This document shows positions 56,066 through 64,000 of a stretch of DNA of 64,000 bases, in pieces. This DNA comes from Leptospirales bacterium (GTDB lineage Bacteria; Spirochaetota; Leptospiria; Leptospirales; Leptospiraceae): NCBI GenBank assembly GCA_013297885.1, contig JAAFIR010000019.1:1-64000 (forward strand), written 5' to 3'. Both the position numbers and the translations under genes were made by a program. Each line of letters opens with the position of its first letter. The stretch's first letter is position 1. Below the pieces are notes generated by a model that did no database searches, was not told where the DNA came from, and saw only the letters and a program-made list of their open reading frames with translations.

Positions 56066-56069
56066 TTAA

Positions 56070-57632
56070 ATGATTTTAAAAAGTTTGATTTTATTTTTTG
56101 CAATTGGTATTTTTTCGGAAGAAGGTAAAATTGTTACTGGAAATGATAAGGCAATTAAAGTTTCAAAATTAAGTATTAGAGAAATTGTACAACGCTCTTT
56201 GGAATTTAATCCTTCTGTTAGAAATACAAAATATGAATTAGTAAAATATGATTCTAACTATTTAAAATCGCAGTCCAAATACTCTTGGAGAGTTGTGGGT
56301 GGTGCTGATATCAATCAAGGAAGACTTCCTTTTAACCAAGCACAATTTTTCCAAGGAACTAAAACACAAACAAATAAATATTCTCTTGGATTGGAAAAAA
56401 TATTTTCAACAGGAACTTATTTTAAAATTGATGCAAGTACTCAAAGATTTGATTCAAACGCATTTGAGAATCAATTTTCTGCTGGTGGATTTAGAGCATT
56501 TGGAATTCCACCACTTTTTACAGGTGCTATCACTGCGACCATTTCACATGATTTAATTAAAAATGGTTTAGGTGCGGCTTTTGGAAATGGACTCACAGAA
56601 ATGAACACTGAGGAATTAATCAAAAAACAAACTGAAATTAACAAACAAGAATTATCCTCTAGACTTTCAACTTCCATTATTCAATCATTAGTTGATTATT
56701 GGGCTTATGCAGTATCCGATTCCTCTGTAAAAACTTTTGAAAAGTTATTACTTAACACAAAAAATATTAGAGATTTAACAAAGCAAAAAACTGCAATTGG
56801 TCTCTCAGATGGATTTGAAATCAACCAATGGAATGCACTATATCAAAACACTGAAAGCCAACTTGAAAAATCAAAACTTGAAAGAGATGAACAAAAAAGA
56901 AAAATTTTAAGAACATTAAATTTAACTAATGATTCTGAAATTGGAGAAACATCAGATTTAACAGACGAACTTCCAAAAGATTTAGATTACGAAAAAGATT
57001 TAGCTTTTGCTTACTCAAATCGTGCAGATTGGAAAAATAGTAAAACTAGAAAAGAAATGTCTGTACTTGCAATGAAAAATGCAAAAAATAATGCTCTCCC
57101 ATCTTTAGTAGTTGCTGGAAGTTATGCATATACTGGTCAAAATTTAGTTGGACCAGCAGATAATTTTACAGATTCTTTTAATGGTGTAATGACTGGAAAA
57201 TATAGAACACTAAACGCTAATGCAAAATTAAATTATCCAATTAATGATCCCGGAGTGAAAGCAGACTTTAGAGATGCAAAAATTTTAGAAGCACAATCAA
57301 ACTTTTTAGAAGATGATTTAAAAAAAGAAATCGAAGATGATGTAAAATTTAGAATTGAGTCTGTAAAAATTTCACATAAAATTCTTCAAAATGCGATTAA
57401 AACAAAAAAAGATTCTGAAAATTATTATAATGGACTTTATAATTCATTCCGTGCAGGAAGATTTAATGCACTAGCTGTTAAAAACGCTTTGGACTTACTT
57501 GTTCAAAATGATCTTTCTGAAATACAAGCTAGAATAAATTTTAATATTAATTTATTAAGATATGAAGTTGCTAAGAACTCTTTGCTTTCAAAATATGATA
57601 TTAATGTAGATGCAATAGTTACAAGTTTTTAA
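56070..57632 (+). CDS. TolC-like outer-membrane efflux protein
   Basis: A 520-residue exported protein with a weak signal ([20 protein letters not shown]). It has the long-helix repeats of TolC-type outer-membrane channels: [20 protein letters not shown] near the start, the long coiled helices, and the C-terminal [20 protein letters not shown]. No RND pump genes lie beside it. It starts 5 bp after the sucD stop, so it may be co-transcribed with it. Confidence 0.85.
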   Translation: MILKSLILFFAIGIFSEEGKIVTGNDKAIKVSKLSIREIVQRSLEFNPSVRNTKYELVKYDSNYLKSQSKYSWRVVGGADINQGRLPFNQAQFFQGTKTQTNKYSLGLEKIFSTGTYFKIDASTQRFDSNAFENQFSAGGFRAFGIPPLFTGAITATISHDLIKNGLGAAFGNGLTEMNTEELIKKQTEINKQELSSRLSTSIIQSLVDYWAYAVSDSSVKTFEKLLLNTKNIRDLTKQKTAIGLSDGFEINQWNALYQNTESQLEKSKLERDEQKRKILRTLNLTNDSEIGETSDLTDELPKDLDYEKDLAFAYSNRADWKNSKTRKEMSVLAMKNAKNNALPSLVVAGSYAYTGQNLVGPADNFTDSFNGVMTGKYRTLNANAKLNYPINDPGVKADFRDAKILEAQSNFLEDDLKKEIEDDVKFRIESVKISHKILQNAIKTKKDSENYYNGLYNSFRAGRFNALAVKNALDLLVQNDLSEIQARINFNINLLRYEVAKNSLLSKYDINVDAIVTSF

Positions 57633-57640
57633 GTCATATT

Positions 57641-59593
57641 ATGGAACAAAAAATTTTTAAACAAAAAAAAATTATTTTATGTGTTGATGATGAAAAAATA
57701 ATTCTCAATTCACTTAGAACCCAGCTAAAATTATTATTTCAAAATGAATTTGAATATGAATTTGCTGAAAACGGTCCAGAAGCACTGTCTATAATTGAAG
57801 AACTAAAATCAGAAGAAAAAGAAATTTCTATTATTTTTTCAGATTATATTATGCCTAAAATGAAAGGTGATGAATTTTTAACTAAAGCACATGAAATGAT
57901 TCCTGATGCAAAAAAAATTTTACTTAGCGGACAAGCTACTTTAGAATCAGTTCAATTTGCTATTAATGAAGCTAAATTGTTTAAATATTTAAGCAAACCC
58001 TGGGAAGAAAATGATTTATTACAAACTGTTCAATTAGCAAATTTAGAATCAACAAAACAAGAAGCTGAAAAAGCAATTGCATCTGCTTTAGCTAAAAGCC
58101 AATTTTTAGCTAATATGAGCCATGAAATTAGAACTCCATTAAATGGAGTAATTGGTATGTTGCAACTACTCAACTCAACAGAGTTAAGCGAAGAACAAAA
58201 AAGATTTTCAAGTATTGCAACTATTTCAAGTGAAAATTTACTTTCTTTAATTAATGATATTTTAGATTTTTCTAAAATTGATTCTGGGAAATTACAAATA
58301 GAAGAAATTCCTTTTAATATTAGAGAAATCACTGAGGAAACAATTGAAATTTTGTCTTTTAAAGCAAGAGAAAAACAAATTAAATTTTATTCGATTATTG
58401 AACCAAATCTTCCAAAATTGTTAGGTGACCCTGTTAGGGTTAAACAAATTATAACAAATCTATTAAGTAATGCTATTAAATTTACTTCAATTGGCGAAGT
58501 AAAAATTTTAGTTTCAACTCTATCTAAAACTGATTCAGAAATTGAATTAAAATTTGAAGTTATTGATACTGGAATTGGAATACCTGAATCAAAAATAGGA
58601 AAACTTTTTACTGCTTTCAGTCAAGTTGATGCTTCAACTACTAGAAAATTTGGTGGAACAGGACTTGGACTTGCCATTTCAAAAGAACTAACATCTATTA
58701 TGAAAGGTGAAATAGGAGTTATCAGTCAAGACGGTAAAGGGTCCAATTTTTGGTTTACTGCTAAATTTGGATTTAAAAAAGATGAAATTTGTTATAAATC
58801 GTTTGCTGAAACTGAAAAAAATTATAACTTTATTTATTATACTCATAATAACCAAAATACCATTACTAATAAATTTAATGAATTGGATTTAGAAATAAAA
58901 ATTACAGATAGTTATGAAACTTCAAAACAACTAATTCTTGAAAATATAAAAATTAAAAAAACTCTATATTTTTTTGATTCTCATTTAAAATCTGATTATG
59001 AAGATTTTATTGAATTTGCAAAACCTTATAAAAATTTAGTAACCATAAAATTATTGGCATTAGGAGAAAAGTTTTCTCAAAATGAAGTTTTTAAACATAT
59101 AATTTTTAAACCAATTAGAACTTCTTTAATTGAACAATTTTTAGAAAAACAAACAAATTCAAAAACTCTAAATGAAAATACACTCAATTCAGAAGAATTA
59201 AAAATAAACCAAAGAAATAAATTTAAGATACTAATTGTTGATGATGATATGATAAACCAAACTGTTGCTTCAAAACTAATTGCTAAATTTGGTTACAAAT
59301 CACAATGTATCTCAGATGGAATAGAAGCTATTGAAGAACTTGAAAATAATAATTATGATTTGATATTGATGGATTGTAATATGCCAGAAATGGATGGTTG
59401 GGAAGCAACAAAAACCATTCGATCAAGAACTGAAAAAGCCTACTCAAAAATTCCAATTTTAGCTTTAACAGCTGATGCTATGGATTTTGAAAGAAGAAAG
59501 AGTTTTAATGCTGGTATGAATGAAATTATTACAAAACCATTCAAATCAGAACAATTAATAGAACAACTTGATAAATTTTTGGAAGTAAAATGA
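57641..59593 (+). CDS. Hybrid histidine kinase, REC-HisKA-HATPase-REC
   Basis: A 650-residue cytoplasmic protein with no membrane helix. An N-terminal receiver (about 1-130) has Asp68 in [14 protein letters not shown] HisKA box follows with His161 in [14 protein letters not shown]. The ATP-binding domain has [17 protein letters not shown] and [15 protein letters not shown]-terminal receiver (about 530-650) has the phospho-Asp in [13 protein letters not shown]. The first receiver is a close paralogue of the lone receiver at 63077. It is the first gene of an overlapping signalling operon and overlaps the next by 4 bp. Confidence 0.9.
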   Translation: MEQKIFKQKKIILCVDDEKIILNSLRTQLKLLFQNEFEYEFAENGPEALSIIEELKSEEKEISIIFSDYIMPKMKGDEFLTKAHEMIPDAKKILLSGQATLESVQFAINEAKLFKYLSKPWEENDLLQTVQLANLESTKQEAEKAIASALAKSQFLANMSHEIRTPLNGVIGMLQLLNSTELSEEQKRFSSIATISSENLLSLINDILDFSKIDSGKLQIEEIPFNIREITEETIEILSFKAREKQIKFYSIIEPNLPKLLGDPVRVKQIITNLLSNAIKFTSIGEVKILVSTLSKTDSEIELKFEVIDTGIGIPESKIGKLFTAFSQVDASTTRKFGGTGLGLAISKELTSIMKGEIGVISQDGKGSNFWFTAKFGFKKDEICYKSFAETEKNYNFIYYTHNNQNTITNKFNELDLEIKITDSYETSKQLILENIKIKKTLYFFDSHLKSDYEDFIEFAKPYKNLVTIKLLALGEKFSQNEVFKHIIFKPIRTSLIEQFLEKQTNSKTLNENTLNSEELKINQRNKFKILIVDDDMINQTVASKLIAKFGYKSQCISDGIEAIEELENNNYDLILMDCNMPEMDGWEATKTIRSRTEKAYSKIPILALTADAMDFERRKSFNAGMNEIITKPFKSEQLIEQLDKFLEVK

Positions 59594-60813
59594 AGATCCT
59601 ATTTTTAAGTTTTTTTTTTCTAATTAATTGTTTTCAAAAAAAAATTGATTTTGCAATTATTCATGCTTTAACTGGATCTTATGCCATTTCAGTTCTTCCA
59701 ATTGTAAACGCTGAACTATTAGCAATTGATGATATAAATAAATCTGGTGGTATACTTGGCTATAAAGTTAATCCAATTATTATTGATGGAAAATCTGATT
59801 GGTCTTTATTTAAGAAAGAAACAGAAGACTTATTTCAAAAAAAAGATATTAAAGCTGTTATTGGTTGTTTTGCTTCTGCTTGTAGAAAAGAAGTTTTACC
59901 AATTTATGAAAAATATAATAAATTATTGATTTATCCTGCACAATATGAAGGGATTGAAGAATCAAATAATATTTTATATTCGGGCTCTGTTCCAAACCAA
60001 CAACTTACACCAGCTATAAAATGGGCAAATGATAATTTAGGAAAAACTTTTTTTATAGTTAGCAGTGATTCTCTTTACCAAAGAGTTTCTAATGAAATTA
60101 TTAAAAATGTTATAAAAGTTGTTGATGGTAAATTATTAGGTGAAGAATATTTATTAACTGATTCAACTGACACAGATAAAATTGCAGAAAAGATTTTTAA
60201 ATTAAATCCCTCCGTTGTCATAAATAACACAATCCCAATAACAAATAATGCATTAATAACCTCACTAACTAAATATAATGTATTACCTAACAAATCCAAA
60301 ATGTTACTTTTTAAAATTGCTGAAACAGAAATTGTAAAACTTGATAAAAAAGAATCATTAATTGGATCATTCGCTGTAGCAAACTATTTTCAAAGTTTAG
60401 AAATAAAAGAAAATTTAGAATTTATAAAAAAATATAAAGCTAAATATGGAGAACAAACGACGATTTCAGATCCAATGATTTCTGCTTATTCAGGAATTTT
60501 ACTTTGGGCTGAAGCTGTGAAACAAGCAGGAACTTTTGATACTGATGTAGTTAGAAAGAATTTATATGGATTAAGTTTAAGTTCTCCTGCTGGTATGTAT
60601 TATATAGATGCAAATTCTTTAAATCTATGGAATGAAGTATATATTGGTAAGTTAAATAAAGATTTACAGTTTGATATTATTTGGAAATCTGAAAAACCAG
60701 TTAAACCTGTTTCTTATCCAAGATTTAAAAGTAAAAAAGAATGGAATGATTTTAGTCAGAATTATTTCAAAGAAAATGGTAATTTTTGGACAAGAAAGGT
60801 TCAGCCAAAATGA
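59590..60813 (+). CDS. UrtA/AmiC-like periplasmic ligand-binding lipoprotein
   Basis: A 407-residue lipoprotein (leader [16 protein letters not shown], lipobox LINC). The fold is the branched-chain amino acid/urea-binding type: [59 protein letters not shown] and [20 protein letters not shown], as in UrtA and AmiC. The ligand may be urea, a short amide or a related nitrogen compound. It lies between two kinases with 4-bp overlaps and has no transporter beside it. It is therefore probably a sensor subunit rather than a transport one. Confidence 0.85.
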   Translation: MKILFLSFFFLINCFQKKIDFAIIHALTGSYAISVLPIVNAELLAIDDINKSGGILGYKVNPIIIDGKSDWSLFKKETEDLFQKKDIKAVIGCFASACRKEVLPIYEKYNKLLIYPAQYEGIEESNNILYSGSVPNQQLTPAIKWANDNLGKTFFIVSSDSLYQRVSNEIIKNVIKVVDGKLLGEEYLLTDSTDTDKIAEKIFKLNPSVVINNTIPITNNALITSLTKYNVLPNKSKMLLFKIAETEIVKLDKKESLIGSFAVANYFQSLEIKENLEFIKKYKAKYGEQTTISDPMISAYSGILLWAEAVKQAGTFDTDVVRKNLYGLSLSSPAGMYYIDANSLNLWNEVYIGKLNKDLQFDIIWKSEKPVKPVSYPRFKSKKEWNDFSQNYFKENGNFWTRKVQPK

Positions 60814-63080
60814 ACTTAAATAAATATTCAATTAAAACCCAACTTCCCATACTTTTATTACTTATTTTATCTTTTTCTTTAATAATCACAATGTTAATTT
60901 TTATAAATTTAGTAAGCAATTATTTTGTAAAAGAAACTATCACTAATATTAAAAGTATTTCAAGTAGACAATTTGATGAAATTAATTTATTTTTAAATGA
61001 AAGAAACGGAGATATTTATACAATTTCAAGAAATAATAGTATTGAAAAATCTTTAGCTGACCAAAAAATACCAGAAAAAGAGTTAATTGATTATTTAGAA
61101 AATTATTTATTGATTTATAAATATAAAAATATTTATTTTCTAAACCCAAATGGTAAAATTCTTTTTAATTTAAAACACAAAAATTATAATGGAAAATTAC
61201 TTTTTTCAGATGAATTAAAAAATTCTGAACTTACTAAATCTTTTATTGAATCAAATAATACTTTAGAAGTTGCCTATTCAAAGTTTTCTTATTTTTCAAT
61301 CGATAATTCATATTATTCATTTATTTGTTCACCTGTTTTTTCGAAAGGGAAACTAGTAGGTCTTATTACATTACAATTAAGTTCAGATAATTTTGCTTCT
61401 AATCAAAATTATAAAGGACTTGGTGAGACTGGTGAAATTTTAACACTTACAAAAGCTGATGAATCTGCTGTTATTTTATCTCATATAAGAAATGATAAAG
61501 AATCTAAAACAAAAACAATTAAATTGGATGAAAAAATCGATTATGCATTTTATGAAGTACTAAATGGAAGAAATAATTTTGGTGAAATATTAGATTATCG
61601 TAATGTTAAAACTTTCTCATCATGGAAATTTATTCCTGAATATAATATTGGTATTGTTGTAAAAATTGATAAATCAGAAGCTTTAGGATTTATAAATAAA
61701 ATTTATTTAATCAGTACTATTTTAATTTTAATCATTTTAGGTTTATCATATTTATTAATAAATTTTATTTCAAAAAAAATTACAGCTCCTATTATTCAAT
61801 TTAAAGAATCAGTAAAAATGATTTCAGGGGGAAATTTAAATCTTGAAACTTATAAACTCGAATCAAATTTAGAATTTACTGAATTATCAAGTTCATTTGA
61901 AGAGATGAAAAATAATTTAAATGAAACTTTTAAAAATATTGAAAAGAAAAATTCTGAAATTGAAGAATTAAATCTTAGTCTTGAAATAAAAGTTGAAGCA
62001 AGAACCGAAGAGTTACAGCACTCAATGGAAGAGTTAGAAGCAAGTAATGAAGAATTGGAAGCATCTATGATTAGTTTAAAAAATGCTCAAGATCAATTAG
62101 TTCAAACAGAAAAGATGGCTTCTCTTGGAAATATTATTGCTGGAGTTGCCCATGAATTAAATACTCCATTTGGTGCAATACGTTCTTCTTCTGGAAATAT
62201 AAAAGACTTTCTTTCAAGTTCATTAAAAGAATTGCCTGATTTTTTTGAAAAAACTACAAAAGAAGAACAAAAGCTTTGTTTTAGTTTATTGGAATATTCT
62301 CTGACTTCAAAAATAGAATTAGTAAGTGAAAAAGAACTCAGAGGAATGAGAAAAGAATTATCTAAAGAATTAGATGAATGGAATATTGAAGATTCAAGAG
62401 AAGTTGCTGAATTACTTTTAAGTCTTGGAATAACAAAAAGAACAGATAATTTAAAAGAAATAATTTTAAACTCAAATTATAAATTTATTTTAGAAACAAT
62501 TTATAAACTTTCTGAGATTAATAAAAATACAAATAATATATCAACAGCAGTTGAAAAAGCTAGTAAAATTATTTTTGCATTAAAATCTTTCTCTAGATTT
62601 GATCATTCAGGTGAAAAAATTAAAACAGATATTATTGATAATATTGAAACAGTTTTAGTTTTATATCATAATTATATCAAACATGGAATTGAACTAATTC
62701 GTGAATTTGATATTATTCCGCAAATTTTAGTTTTTCCAGATGAGTTAAATCAAGTTTGGACTAATTTAATTCATAATGCTCTTCAAGCAATGGACTATAA
62801 AGGAAAACTAATTATTAGAATAAAAAATGAAAATATGGAAAATAAAAACTGTATTTTAGTTGAAATTGAAGATTCGGGAAAGGGCATTCCTGAAGAGATA
62901 CAAAATAAAATTTTTGAACCATTTTTTACAACTAAACCACAAGGTGAAGGTTCTGGCCTTGGTTTAGATATTGTATCTAAAATTTTAAGAAGGCATGATG
63001 CTATAATCAAACTAAATTCCAAAGTTGGGGTTGGAACAACATTTAAAATCTATTTACCAATTGTGGAGAAAAGTTTATGA
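60810..63080 (+). CDS. Membrane sensor histidine kinase
   Basis: About 756 residues from ATG 60810, overlapping the upstream stop (ATGA). Two membrane helices (about 10-35 and 300-325) enclose a large periplasmic Cache-like sensor domain. A HAMP domain and a long coiled coil follow (SEIEELNLSLEIKVEARTEE). The HisKA box has the phospho-accepting His in AGVAHELNTPFGAI. The ATP-binding domain shows NLIHNALQAMDY, DSGKGIPEE and GSGLGLDIVSKIL. The layout suggests a partner for the binding lipoprotein just upstream. Confidence 0.9.
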   Translation: MNLNKYSIKTQLPILLLLILSFSLIITMLIFINLVSNYFVKETITNIKSISSRQFDEINLFLNERNGDIYTISRNNSIEKSLADQKIPEKELIDYLENYLLIYKYKNIYFLNPNGKILFNLKHKNYNGKLLFSDELKNSELTKSFIESNNTLEVAYSKFSYFSIDNSYYSFICSPVFSKGKLVGLITLQLSSDNFASNQNYKGLGETGEILTLTKADESAVILSHIRNDKESKTKTIKLDEKIDYAFYEVLNGRNNFGEILDYRNVKTFSSWKFIPEYNIGIVVKIDKSEALGFINKIYLISTILILIILGLSYLLINFISKKITAPIIQFKESVKMISGGNLNLETYKLESNLEFTELSSSFEEMKNNLNETFKNIEKKNSEIEELNLSLEIKVEARTEELQHSMEELEASNEELEASMISLKNAQDQLVQTEKMASLGNIIAGVAHELNTPFGAIRSSSGNIKDFLSSSLKELPDFFEKTTKEEQKLCFSLLEYSLTSKIELVSEKELRGMRKELSKELDEWNIEDSREVAELLLSLGITKRTDNLKEIILNSNYKFILETIYKLSEINKNTNNISTAVEKASKIIFALKSFSRFDHSGEKIKTDIIDNIETVLVLYHNYIKHGIELIREFDIIPQILVFPDELNQVWTNLIHNALQAMDYKGKLIIRIKNENMENKNCILVEIEDSGKGIPEEIQNKIFEPFFTTKPQGEGSGLGLDIVSKILRRHDAIIKLNSKVGVGTTFKIYLPIVEKSL

Positions 63081-63469
63081 AAGAAGTTATTCTATGTGTG
63101 GATGATGAAAAAATTGTTTTGTCTAGTTTAAAAGCTCAACTTAAAAGATTATTTGGTGACAAATATGCCTATGAATTTGCTGAAAATGCAGAAGAAGCTT
63201 TAGAAATTGTTGATGAAATTGCATCTGAAACAAGTATTTTAATAATTGTATCTGATTGGTTAATGCCTGGTATTAAAGGAGATGAATTTTTAATTAAAGT
63301 TCACGAAAAATTTCCTGGTATCAAAAAAGTTTTATTAACTGGACAATATGATGAAGAAGCTGTTAGCAGAGTAAAAGAACAAGCAAATCTTCATGCATTA
63401 ATTCAAAAACCATGGAAAGAAGATGAATTATTAGAAGTGATTAAATCTGGATTAAAAAAGATTGAATAA
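63077..63469 (+). CDS. Single-domain response regulator
   Basis: A 130-residue stand-alone receiver with no output domain. It starts [20 protein letters not shown], has the phospho-Asp60 in IVSDWLMPGIKGDEF, and the Lys in ALIQKPWKEDELLEV. It is a close paralogue of the N-terminal receiver of the hybrid kinase at 57641. It overlaps the kinase upstream by 4 bp, and is the last gene of the operon. It probably shuttles phosphate between the kinases or acts on a diffusible target. Confidence 0.92.
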   Translation: MKEVILCVDDEKIVLSSLKAQLKRLFGDKYAYEFAENAEEALEIVDEIASETSILIIVSDWLMPGIKGDEFLIKVHEKFPGIKKVLLTGQYDEEAVSRVKEQANLHALIQKPWKEDELLEVIKSGLKKIE

Positions 63470-63562
63470 TTCTTACTAATACATAATTAAAATAAAAGTG
63501 AAGTAACCAAAGTCAGAAATGGTAAATTAAACATTTTCTTTTGAACTATTTAATCTTCATTT

Positions 63563-64000
63563 TTAAGGTTGCGGAGGTGGTACTGCCGGAGTTTCTTCAG
63601 ATGTTTTTGGACTCATAGATTGAGATTGATTAACATTTGTTCCACCCATTAGCTCTTTTAAACCAGGAAGGTTTGGTTTTGGTGCACCAATACTTCCTTC
63701 TAAAGTAAAACATTTTTCATTTTTCATCATTAACTGCAAATTCCCCGCAACATCTTCTCTTTCAGCTTTAAACTTTTCATCAAGAGTTGGACAAATTTTT
63801 AGATTTAACTGAGAATTTTTAATAAATTCAGAAAGCTCAACAGTTCCATCAAGAATTACTTTTGCAATATTTGTATTTAAGAAAAATTTTTCTATTTTAA
63901 CTTTTGTACCTGATTTATCTTTTTTTGCTTCAAAAGATAAACTTTTAATTTGTATGTCTTTTAAATTAATATCCACAAAAGGGATAACCATTGACTTACG
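63563..64000 (-). CDS. GspN-like type II secretion protein (partial, 5' end outside window)
   Basis: The C-terminal ~145 residues of a gene that continues past the right edge; the frame is open upstream of the ATG at 63991. It has VDINLKDIQIKSLSFEAKKD, LNLKICPTLDEKFKAEREDV and FTLEGSIGAPKPNLPGLKEL, the pattern of spirochaetal GspN-type proteins, and ends in a Pro-rich tail (TPAVPPPQP). GspN-type proteins are inner-membrane-anchored components linked to type II secretion. Moderately sure of the family. Confidence 0.6.
   Translation of the reverse strand, partial: RKSMVIPFVDINLKDIQIKSLSFEAKKDKSGTKVKIEKFFLNTNIAKVILDGTVELSEFIKNSQLNLKICPTLDEKFKAEREDVAGNLQLMMKNEKCFTLEGSIGAPKPNLPGLKELMGGTNVNQSQSMSPKTSEETPAVPPPQP

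Overview
This is an AT-rich window, roughly 30% GC by eye. It most likely comes from a Leptospira-like spirochaete. The reasons are the many lipoproteins with relaxed spirochaetal lipoboxes (for example FYNC, LLRC, FFSC, LINC), a GspN-like protein, the abundance of multi-domain histidine kinases, and the low-GC codon use. The genus call is inference, because no rRNA is present.

Layout. (1) 1-626 is the end of a metallo-beta-lactamase-fold gene that overlaps the tail of the ribosomal operon. (2) 607-17878, minus strand, is a complete S10-spc-alpha ribosomal protein cluster in the order EF-G-like, tuf, rpsJ, rplC, rplD, rplW, rplB, rpsS, rplV, rpsC, rplP, rpmC, rpsQ, rplN, rplX, rplE, rpsN, rpsH, rplF, rplR, rpsE, rpmD, rplO, secY, adk, infA, rpmJ, rpsM, rpsK, rpsD, rpoA, rplQ. 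It has no map gene, and at its head is a short EF-G paralogue instead of rpsL-rpsG-fusA. (3) 18-27 kb is an accessory region of small lipoproteins and secreted proteins, a DUF29 protein and a PIN/antitoxin remnant. Several genes here are broken, mostly at homopolymers. (4) 28.4-36.0 kb is a three-gene operon for a lamin-tail-domain lipoprotein, a porin-like barrel and a phospholipase D/nuclease with its own lamin-tail domain. A damaged IS3-family element follows it. (5) 37.5-43 kb holds a hybrid kinase, thrS and lpdA. (6) 43.3-47 kb holds vapBC and a eukaryotic-type ornithine decarboxylase that lies between a dead and a live copy of one small membrane gene. (7) 47-53 kb holds a response regulator, a 7TMR-DISM kinase, a GH13-like protein and a peptide-type substrate-binding lipoprotein. 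(8) 54.0-57.6 kb holds sucC-sucD and a TolC-like protein. (9) 57.6-63.5 kb is an overlapping signalling operon: a REC-kinase-REC hybrid, a UrtA/AmiC-like binding lipoprotein, a sensor kinase and a lone receiver. (10) A gspN-like gene is cut by the right edge.

The most unusual feature is a family of six dispersed, highly structured repeats of about 90-175 bp (19505-19677, 32979-33106, 39370-39460, 41502-41652, 43186-43297, 53749-53885). They share ends resembling TTTGGGCGAT and ATCTCTATCGC, and some contain an internal three-stem core. Their helices differ in sequence between copies but keep pairing, which points to a selected DNA or RNA fold. One copy sits in frame near the start of the phospholipase D gene and leaves the reading frame open, much like the palindromic elements of Rickettsia. 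Other structure includes a possible minus-strand pseudoknot at 27523-27579, two promoters placed for leaderless mRNAs, and two divergent genes whose ATG codons overlap.

I saw no tRNA, rRNA or CRISPR array.
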